Of a stretch of DNA of 28,044 nt, positions 22,258 through 28,044 are shown piece after piece. The notes under the pieces were generated by a model. That model searched no databases, was not told where the DNA came from, and worked only from the letters and a program-made list of their open reading frames with translations. The translations under genes were made by a program, and so were the position numbers. The stretch is from an uncultured Rickettsiaceae bacterium (GTDB taxonomy: Bacteria; Pseudomonadota; Alphaproteobacteria; Rickettsiales; Rickettsiaceae). The DNA is taken from positions 1 to 28,044 of the forward strand of contig CAJQOE010000070.1 of the NCBI GenBank assembly GCA_905479885.1. Reading direction: 5' to 3'. The number at the start of each line of letters is the position of its first letter. Positions within the stretch are counted from its first letter, which is position 1.

Positions 22258-24330
22258 CTAACTTCGCTTACTTAAAATAGTATCAACAACTTGTTGTGGC
22301 ACTTGCGCATAATTTGCAAATTCCATACTATATTGAGCTCTACCTTGCGACATAGATCTAAGAGTATTAACATACCCAAACATCTCTGCCAATGGAACGT
22401 GAGCTATAATTACTTGCGCATTAGCTCTTGGCTCCATGCTCTGCACGGCACCTCTACGGCTATTAAGATCACCAATAATATCACCCATATATTCTTCAGG
22501 AGTAATCACTTCTACCTTCATTAACGGCTCAAGTAATTTAGCTCCAGCTTGTGGCATGCCTTCTCTAAACGCAGCCTTTGCCGCAACTTCAAAAGCCATA
22601 ACACTAGAATCCACATCGTGATAAGCACCATCAATCAAAGTAGCTTTAAAATCGATCATCGGATAACCAGCAACAACTCCTGTACCCATAATTTGCTTAA
22701 TACCTTTTTCAACACCAGGAATAAACTCTTTAGGAACCGCCCCGCCAACAATTTTACTATCAAACTCAAAACCACTACCAACTTCACCTGGCTCGAATAT
22801 TATCTTAACCCTAGCGAATTGACCTGCACCACCAGATTGCTTCTTGTGAGTGTAGTTAACTTCATGGCTAGTAGTAATTGTCTCACGGTAAGCCACTTCT
22901 GGAGCACCGATATTAGCTTCGACTTTAAACTCTCTCTTCATTCTATCAACTAGAATTTCCAAGTGCAACTCACCCATACCAGCAATATTAGTTTGACCAT
23001 TTTCACTACTGGTCACTCTAAATGACGGATCCTCAGAAGCTAGCTTAGAAAGCGCTAAACTCATTTTTTCCTGATCCGCAGTCGATTTAGGCTCTACAGC
23101 AAGCTGAATAACCGGCTCTGGAAAATCCATTCTTTCTAAAATGATATTTGCATCAGCAGAACAAAGCGTATCACCAGTAGTAGTTTGCTTTAGACCAGCT
23201 ATAGCAACGATATCCCCAGCCTTCGCTTCCTTCACATCTTCACGATCATTCGCGTGCATAAGCAGCATACGGCCCACACGCTCTTTTTCACCCTTAACAG
23301 TGTTTATAACACTTGAACCAGTAGTAATTTTGCCTGAATATATTCTAACAAAGGTTAGAGTTCCAACAAATGGATCAGTCATAACTTTAAATGCAAGCGC
23401 AGCAAACGGAGCATTCTCCGAGTTAGGAGTTGTAGTCTCCTCACCTGTTTTGGCGTTAACACCCTTCATTGACGGAACATCTACTGGAGATGGCAAATAA
23501 TCAACTACAGCATCAAGTAATGTCTGCACACCCTTATTTTTAAAAGCCGTACCACAAGTAATTGGCACAAAATGGCCAGATATAGTTCCTTTTCTAATGC
23601 ATGACTTGATTTCATCTTCAGTAAGCTCTTCACCCGCTAAATATTTTTCCATCAAAACATCATCTACTTCAACAGCACTTTCTAAAAGGGCAGCTCTATA
23701 TTCAGCAGCTTTTGCTTTTAAATCATCTGGTATATCACCGTAAACAAAATCAGCGCCCAACGTACCATCTTTCCAAACAACAGACTTCATTTTTACTAGA
23801 TCGATTACACCAATAAATTCGTCTTCAACACCAATTGGCAACTGAATTACCAACGGATTAGCACCAAGACGATCGATGATCATATCTACACATCTATAGA
23901 AATCAGCACCAGCTCTATCGAGTTTATTAACAAAACACATTCTTGGAACATGATATTTATCAGCTTGACGCCATACGGTTTCTGATTGCGGCTCAACACC
24001 TGCAACTCCATCGAACACCGTAACAGCACCATCTAGCACCCTTAAAGATCTTTCCACTTCAATGGTAAAATCAACGTGCCCCGGAGTATCAATGATATTA
24101 ATTCTTTTTTTGTTCCAGAAACAAGTAGTAGCAGCTGAAGTAATTGTAATACCCCTTTCCTGCTCTTGCTCCATCCAATCCATAGTAGCTCCACCATCAT
24201 GCACTTCGCCGATGTTATGAGACTTACCAGTATAATACAAAATACGCTCAGTAGTAGTAGTTTTACCCGCATCAATATGCGCACAAATGCCAATATTACG
24301 AACTTCAGATAATGGAAGCTTATCAGACAT
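22258..24330 (-). CDS. fusA: Elongation factor G
   Basis: 690 residues. The GTPase domain has G1 AHIDAGKTTTTERILYYTG, G3 DTPGHVDF and G4 NKLDRAGAD. Domain II carries AFKVMTDPFVGTLTFVRIYSG, and domain IV has the QSGGAGQFARVKI and GAVPKEFIPGVEKG loops that enter the A site during translocation. Length matches bacterial EF-G (about 690-705). It starts 3 bp after rpsG, with AGGT overlapping the rpsG stop codon. tuf, the usual next gene, is absent; tRNA-Trp and secE follow instead. Confidence 0.99.
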   Translation of the reverse strand: MSDKLPLSEVRNIGICAHIDAGKTTTTERILYYTGKSHNIGEVHDGGATMDWMEQEQERGITITSAATTCFWNKKRINIIDTPGHVDFTIEVERSLRVLDGAVTVFDGVAGVEPQSETVWRQADKYHVPRMCFVNKLDRAGADFYRCVDMIIDRLGANPLVIQLPIGVEDEFIGVIDLVKMKSVVWKDGTLGADFVYGDIPDDLKAKAAEYRAALLESAVEVDDVLMEKYLAGEELTEDEIKSCIRKGTISGHFVPITCGTAFKNKGVQTLLDAVVDYLPSPVDVPSMKGVNAKTGEETTTPNSENAPFAALAFKVMTDPFVGTLTFVRIYSGKITTGSSVINTVKGEKERVGRMLLMHANDREDVKEAKAGDIVAIAGLKQTTTGDTLCSADANIILERMDFPEPVIQLAVEPKSTADQEKMSLALSKLASEDPSFRVTSSENGQTNIAGMGELHLEILVDRMKREFKVEANIGAPEVAYRETITTSHEVNYTHKKQSGGAGQFARVKIIFEPGEVGSGFEFDSKIVGGAVPKEFIPGVEKGIKQIMGTGVVAGYPMIDFKATLIDGAYHDVDSSVMAFEVAAKAAFREGMPQAGAKLLEPLMKVEVITPEEYMGDIIGDLNSRRGAVQSMEPRANAQVIIAHVPLAEMFGYVNTLRSMSQGRAQYSMEFANYAQVPQQVVDTILSKRS

Positions 24331-24333
24331 ATA

Positions 24334-24816
24334 TTACCTACTCGTTCTTTGTGCAAAGTGAGAAAACGCCTTATTAGCCTCAGCCATCTTATGAGTATCT
24401 TCTCTCTTTTTGATAGCAACACCACGACTATTAGCAGCATCAAACAATTCTTCAGATAATTTTTCTATCATACTACGACCAGAAAGCTTTTGGGCAGCGT
24501 CAACTATCCAACGAATTGCAAGCGCATTCCCTCTTCTTTCATCTACTGGAGAAGGAACTTGGTAGTTAGCACCACCAACTCTAACCGAAGTAACTTCTAC
24601 ATATGGCTTAACATTATTCATAGCCTCAGTAAATGTCTTGAACGGGTCTGCACCGTGCTTTTTCTCTACTCTATCAAGAGCACCATAAACTAACTTTTCA
24701 GCGATAGATTTTTTTCCATCTCTCATTACATTATTAGTGAATTTAGCAAGCAAAATACTTTTATATTTTGCATCTGGACTGATAACTCGTTTTACAGCTG
24801 CATGACGACGCGACAT
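24334..24816 (-). CDS. rpsG: 30S ribosomal protein S7
   Basis: 160 residues. S7 nucleates assembly of the 30S head and touches the E-site tRNA. Diagnostic segments are MSRRHAAVKR at the start, FTNNVMRDGKKSIAEKLVYGAL, NVKPYVEVTSVRVGGANYQVP and the terminal HKMAEANKAFSHF. Gene order rpsL-rpsG-fusA is standard; 37 bp separate it from rpsL. No unusual feature is seen. Confidence 0.98.
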   Translation of the reverse strand: MSRRHAAVKRVISPDAKYKSILLAKFTNNVMRDGKKSIAEKLVYGALDRVEKKHGADPFKTFTEAMNNVKPYVEVTSVRVGGANYQVPSPVDERRGNALAIRWIVDAAQKLSGRSMIEKLSEELFDAANSRGVAIKKREDTHKMAEANKAFSHFAQRTSR

Positions 24817-24853
24817 TTTATACCTATAATCTTGATTTTAAATTATTCTTAAA

Positions 24854-25225
24854 TTAACCCTTAGAAGAAGTACCATAACGTGAACGAGCTTGTTTACGTC
24901 CTTTTACCCCTTGAGTATCTAAAGCACCACGAACGATGTGATATTTTACACCCGGAAGATCAGGAACCCTACCACCTCTAACTAATACAGCTGAGTGCTC
25001 TTGTAGATTATGACCTTCACCAGGAATATACGCGTTAACATACTCACCATTACTCAAACGCACCCTTGCGATTTTACGCAAAGCTGAATTTGGTTTCTTA
25101 GGAGTTACAGTTTTCACGATAACACACACCCCCTTTAAAAAAGGATTTGATTTTAGAGCCGGAGAATCACTCTTTTTTGTTTTTGACTTTCTACCGAATC
25201 TTACCAATTGGTTATTTGTTGGCAT
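24854..25225 (-). CDS. rpsL: 30S ribosomal protein S12
   Basis: 123 residues, beginning PTNNQLVRFGRK with the hallmark decoding-centre loops VTPKKPNSALRK and GHNLQEHSAVLVRGGRVPDLPGVKYH. Lysines in both loops, where changes cause streptomycin resistance, are wild-type, so a sensitive allele is predicted. Cysteine at the GVCVIVKT strand is normal. AGGA lies before the ATG. First gene of the str operon, transcribed from the promoter about 80 bp upstream. Confidence 0.98.
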   Translation of the reverse strand: MPTNNQLVRFGRKSKTKKSDSPALKSNPFLKGVCVIVKTVTPKKPNSALRKIARVRLSNGEYVNAYIPGEGHNLQEHSAVLVRGGRVPDLPGVKYHIVRGALDTQGVKGRKQARSRYGTSSKG

Positions 25226-25313
25226 TTTTTCCTACTTATTTCTTATAAATTACAAAAACTATGAAGGTTTAAAAATGTATCCACTTCATAATGTTTAATC
25301 AAAAATTTTCAGA

Positions 25314-25342
25314 ACTATATCCAACTTTTTTCTCCTTGGCAA
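25314..25342 (-). promoter_or_regulatory. Promoter of the str/beta operon (rpsL)
   Basis: On the minus strand, TTGCCA (25342-25337, five of six), a 17-bp spacer and TATAGT (25319-25314, five of six). Transcription would start near 25307, giving a leader of about 82 nt before rpsL. It is the best promoter match seen upstream of the ribosomal cluster. Confidence 0.7.
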
Positions 25343-25468
25343 GGCTTTTATGCAAAGAAACCCATAATACCACAGATGCTCTATATTTTTACTAATGCTT
25401 CTTACTTGCGCACATCGCAATATTACTGTAATTTAAAAATCGATAATATAAATTCAAACAAAATCCTA

Positions 25469-26113
25469 ATGCTTGAACTATTTTATAATCCAATGGGATA
25501 TAACACTGACTTATTTTTATTGCTAAATCATTTGACGAATATTAGCGTCTTACCAATTATATTTCAAGCTATTTCTAGTGTGTTTTTTATTGCCAACTTT
25601 GCTGCTGCCTATCTAGCTACTTGTATATATTTTTACTACAAGGCTAAGAAGGCCAACGGTCCAACTGCATATTTTGAGCCAATTTATTATGAACTAACTC
25701 GTATTGGCATTTATTACGCTCTATTTGGCATTAGTTTCGCTGCTCTAAAATTTTCTGTAAACCTACCTCGCCCCTTTTGCTCACTTCCCGTAGGCGACTT
25801 TATTACCATTACAAACATATCTATAGAAAGGTGCTTATCTTCTTTTCCAAGTGCTCATACAGGTCTTAGTATCTTAGTCACTTACTGCCTATGGCCACAT
25901 ATAAACAAAGCCTTAAAGACTCTTATGTGTACAATTATCCTATCCGTGGCATTATCACGCATAACTTTAGCTATGCACTACCCCGCAGATATCATATATA
26001 GCGCTATGATTACTATTCTTGTAATTATTATAGGAAATTGTCTATATAGAACGTTAAAAAAACCAATCCTAATTCCTATTAAAAACACTCTAACTCAGTT
26101 GCTTTTTTATTAA
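25469..26113 (+). CDS. PAP2-family membrane phosphatase
   Basis: 214 residues from the ATG at 25469, with five or six membrane spans. All three type 2 phosphatidic acid phosphatase motifs are present: K94-x6-R101P102 (KFSVNLPRP), PSAH at 127-130 (PSGH in most relatives) and SR-x5-H-x3-D at 163-174 with H170 and D174. It probably removes phosphate from a lipid such as undecaprenyl diphosphate or phosphatidate in the inner membrane; the exact substrate is unknown. The open frame extends upstream to an ATG at 25376, but that added stretch is polar and unlike the family, and a weak promoter-like TTGCGC/TAATTT lies in it. An ATG at 25493 is a further possible start. None has a clear ribosome site. 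It is divergent from rpsL. Confidence 0.85.
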   Translation: MLELFYNPMGYNTDLFLLLNHLTNISVLPIIFQAISSVFFIANFAAAYLATCIYFYYKAKKANGPTAYFEPIYYELTRIGIYYALFGISFAALKFSVNLPRPFCSLPVGDFITITNISIERCLSSFPSAHTGLSILVTYCLWPHINKALKTLMCTIILSVALSRITLAMHYPADIIYSAMITILVIIIGNCLYRTLKKPILIPIKNTLTQLLFY

Positions 26114-26163
26114 TTCGATGCTAAACATAATCATCCGAACTAATTTCATAAAGACAATAAATT

Positions 26164-26481
26164 ATGAGCAAACATACAACCAAAACAAAGGCTATGCCAA
26201 TTTCAACATCTAAACATACCATAGCTGAAGATGGAATACGGCTTGTAAGATCTGCACCGATAACAATCCCTGCATCAAATCCTTATTTTGATGACTACAT
26301 TAATACAGAAGAAGATAGTGATAGTGATAATTATAATGACAATGATTTCTTCGTTGGCTCATACAAAGATTATATAAAAAACCAAGAGCGTCAAATACGC
26401 TGGACAGCAATACAGCAACATCTAGAAACTATAGAAAAAGTTGACGAAGAGGTATTTGCTGTGGGCGACACAGAAGACTGA
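26164..26481 (+). CDS. Small acidic protein of unknown function
   Basis: 105 residues; I do not recognise it. The first 30 residues are basic and Thr/Ser/Lys-rich (SKHTTKTKAMPISTSK). A strongly acidic low-complexity tract follows, from FDDYINTEEDSDSDNYNDND to about residue 65, and then a helical segment (SYKDYIKNQERQIRW to EVFAV). No signal peptide, membrane span or cysteine is present. It lies 50 bp after the PAP2 gene on the same strand and 11 bp from the convergent NfeD gene. There is no strong ribosome site, so coding status is likely but not certain. A lineage-specific protein is the simplest reading. Confidence 0.55.
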   Translation: MSKHTTKTKAMPISTSKHTIAEDGIRLVRSAPITIPASNPYFDDYINTEEDSDSDNYNDNDFFVGSYKDYIKNQERQIRWTAIQQHLETIEKVDEEVFAVGDTED

Positions 26482-26492
26482 CCAATCTCTTA

Positions 26493-26951
26493 TCAAGGTT
26501 TTTTACGACCACATATTAGCACATTACCCTTTATATCAGTTATGTATAATTGATATCCCACCTTGGCATCCTTGTTCTCGGCGCTATCTAGCTTAGCATT
26601 CATAGTTGTGCCAGACCATACCACCTTTCCTACGCTTGAGGAGGTTAAATCTTTTTCGACAACTTCAACCTGCATGCCTAGCATATCAAAGTAATCCGTT
26701 CTCGCTCCCCCCTTTTTTCCGTAAACAAAAACTTTAAGCGGCCACCATAAAACTAGGAACCAAGCAAGTGATATAAGCCCCACAGAAGCTACTTGATAAG
26801 AAGCTAAATTCGGCAAATAATACATCAAAATAGATGCGGATAAAGCACCAAGACCTATAAATAATAATCCTATACCTGGGACGGCTGTAAACTCAGCTAA
26901 GATAAAGATTATACCTACTACTAGCCAAATTTCTACTGGTGTTATTTCCAT
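26493..26951 (-). CDS. NfeD-family membrane protein
   Basis: 152 residues of the short NfeD form. Hydrophobic spans lie at about 7-25, 28-46 and 52-73 (WLVVGIIFILAEF, GLLFIGLGALSASILMYYL, VASVGLISLAWFLVLWW). A C-terminal OB-fold domain (about 90-150) includes GKVVWSGTTMNAKL and ends with GNVLICGRKK. NfeD proteins usually partner an SPFH/stomatin protein and influence membrane domains and protein quality control. No stomatin gene is adjacent here, which is unusual but not unique. GAGG precedes the ATG. Confidence 0.88.
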   Translation of the reverse strand: MEITPVEIWLVVGIIFILAEFTAVPGIGLLFIGLGALSASILMYYLPNLASYQVASVGLISLAWFLVLWWPLKVFVYGKKGGARTDYFDMLGMQVEVVEKDLTSSSVGKVVWSGTTMNAKLDSAENKDAKVGYQLYITDIKGNVLICGRKKP

Positions 26952-27004
26952 TGATTAGCCTCACAAATAGCCGCTATAATTCAGTCAATTAATATATTAT
27001 GAAA

Positions 27005-27037
27005 TTATAGCTAATATTACAAGCATATTAGCTATAA
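27005..27037 (-). terminator. AT-rich hairpin after the cytochrome c gene
   Basis: Perfect 13-bp inverted arms TTATAGCTAATAT (27005-27017) and ATATTAGCTATAA (27025-27037) around a 7-nt loop, 26 bp beyond the cytochrome c stop. Only TTT follows on the minus strand and the stem has few G/C pairs, so it is a weak terminator or a regulatory site for nfeD. Confidence 0.5.
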
Positions 27038-27063
27038 AACAACGCACTCTCAAAATCTACAAA

Positions 27064-27591
27064 TTAACTAGCCTTTTCTTTTAAGTAAGCTATTACATCA
27101 GCTATATCTTCTGGCTTTCTAATACCAGCGAAGGACATTTTTGTTCCTGGCAGATACTTCCCAGGTTTCTTTAAGAAATCAAATAACTGCTGCTCGTCCC
27201 AAATACCGCCAACTTCAGCCATAACTTTTGAATAAGCAAATCCAGGTCTCTTACCTTTCTGGGCATTGATAATTTTCCATAAATTTGGACCGACTTTATT
27301 TGCACCACCTTGATCGAAGGTGTGGCAAGCCACGCATTTTTTTATAGTTTTAGCACCAGCTTCTGCGTTTGCAGCTGCCATAAGCTCTTCTATATTTAAC
27401 TCAACTTCCTCTGTAGCAGTAGAAGCGCCATCATCTTCTGCTACTTCAATCTGATAACCACGCTCGGCAATTTCTAACTTAGGTTTATATAAAGCATTAG
27501 AGACAACACCAACTACCATAGCAATCAAGCTAGCTAGCAATATAGCTGCTGCAATTTTATTTAACTCTAATCCTGACTCTGATCCTGACAT
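27064..27591 (-). CDS. Membrane-anchored class I cytochrome c
   Basis: 175 residues. An N-terminal uncleaved anchor (about 12-33) precedes an acidic linker (about 45-70) and a cytochrome c domain. Haem attachment is C86-VA-C89-H90, and the axial methionine is M152 in GTKMSFAG. Conserved VGPNLW and the final IADVIAYLKEKA helix complete the fold. This is the CycM/cytochrome c552 type, which carries electrons from the bc1 complex to the cytochrome oxidase on the periplasmic side of the membrane. It lies 11 bp downstream of tsaD and is probably co-transcribed with it. Confidence 0.93.
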   Translation of the reverse strand: MSGSESGLELNKIAAAILLASLIAMVVGVVSNALYKPKLEIAERGYQIEVAEDDGASTATEEVELNIEELMAAANAEAGAKTIKKCVACHTFDQGGANKVGPNLWKIINAQKGKRPGFAYSKVMAEVGGIWDEQQLFDFLKKPGKYLPGTKMSFAGIRKPEDIADVIAYLKEKAS

Positions 27592-27602
27592 AAGCTCTCA
27601 AC

Positions 27603-28044
27603 TTAAATATTCAATTCTTCTAGATTCCAACGAGCCCGCGGCTTAAAATCCATACCATCTATTATTCCTGCTTGAAAGCGCTCAAGTCCAGCAAAAGCTA
27701 TCATAGCTGCATTATCTGTACATAATTTTGTTGGCGGTGCAACAAAATTATATTCTAAAGATTCAGACGCACCCCTAAGGGCTAGACGAATTGCGCTATT
27801 CGCAGCCACTCCGCCTGAAACTACTATATTTTTACCATCACATATTTTTTCATACTGCTCAATAGCATATTGGGTTTTCCTGACTATCACGTCGCATACA
27901 GCCCTTTGAAAACTAGCTGCAATATCACACATATCTTGTTTAGTTAATTCTCCTAAATCTAAAATCTTTAACCGCACTGCTGTTTTTAAACCAGAGAATG
28001 ACATGTTGCAATTTTTTTGGTTATATAATGGACGCGGCAAATCA
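27603..28044 (-). CDS. tsaD: TsaD, tRNA N6-adenosine threonylcarbamoyltransferase (C-terminal part)
   Basis: Partial gene: the 5' part lies beyond the right window edge. About 146 C-terminal residues are visible, roughly the last 40 percent of the usual 340. They begin LPRPLYNQKNCNMSFSGLK and include IVVSGGVAANSAIR and then PPTKLCTDNAAMIAFAGLERF, the ASKHA-fold nucleotide and metal site including the conserved aspartate in TDN. TsaD transfers the threonylcarbamoyl group to A37 of ANN-decoding tRNAs, an essential modification. The reading frame is open to the edge, so there is no sign of truncation. Confidence 0.95.
   Translation of the reverse strand, partial: DLPRPLYNQKNCNMSFSGLKTAVRLKILDLGELTKQDMCDIAASFQRAVCDVIVRKTQYAIEQYEKICDGKNIVVSGGVAANSAIRLALRGASESLEYNFVAPPTKLCTDNAAMIAFAGLERFQAGIIDGMDFKPRARWNLEELNI

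Noticed and set aside
1..28044. Search for CRISPR arrays, insertion sequences, prophage and rRNA
   Set aside because: No regularly spaced repeats, transposase, integrase, phage structural genes or rRNA sequences were seen on either strand.

Overview
The window is AT-rich chromosomal DNA from an alphaproteobacterium, most probably a flagellated member of the Rickettsiales (Midichloriaceae or a relative). Three things suggest this. The block rpsL-rpsG-fusA-tRNA(Trp)-secE-nusG-rplK-rplA-rplJ-rplL-rpoB-rpoC has no tuf gene after fusA, which is the Rickettsia-type order. RpoB and RpoC read as rickettsial. Flagellar export genes (fliI, fliJ) and a TrpR/YerC-type regulator are also present. The assignment rests on recognising the proteins by eye; no search was run.

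Layout. 128-3106 (minus): a degenerate-GGDEF/EAL protein, then fliI, then fliJ, as one tight operon. 3181-4220 (plus): bolA, a UbiK/BMFP-like gene and a phasin, ending at a strong hairpin. 4469-6126 (plus): a translationally coupled pair, an uncharacterised membrane-anchored protein and a DUF2157 membrane protein. 6299-7571 (minus): a TrpR/YerC regulator and an ABC-type (TrpX-like) substrate-binding protein. 7582-7633: a 52-bp near-perfect palindrome that carries a consensus promoter for the regulator and a TrpR-operator-like centre. 7641-10351 (minus): two exported HAD-fold (DUF2608-like) proteins, one with its catalytic aspartates replaced, and an alpha/beta hydrolase.

10435-25342 (minus) is the housekeeping core, the fused str and beta operons. 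It starts at a good promoter (25314-25342) and ends at a textbook terminator after rpoC. Two more terminator-like hairpins punctuate it: one in the long rplL-rpoB spacer (a familiar attenuator position) and one, less expected, between rpoB and rpoC.

25469-28044 holds a PAP2 phosphatase, a small acidic orphan protein, an NfeD-family membrane protein, a membrane-anchored cytochrome c and the 3' part of tsaD, which is cut by the window edge.

The best candidates for something undescribed are the palindromic trpR-family promoter/operator, the EAL phosphodiesterase locked into a fliI-fliJ operon, the catalytic/non-catalytic pair of exported HAD proteins, the terminator between rpoB and rpoC, and a substitution in RpoC next to the NADFDGD metal-binding motif. 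I saw no insertion sequence, CRISPR array, rRNA or prophage.
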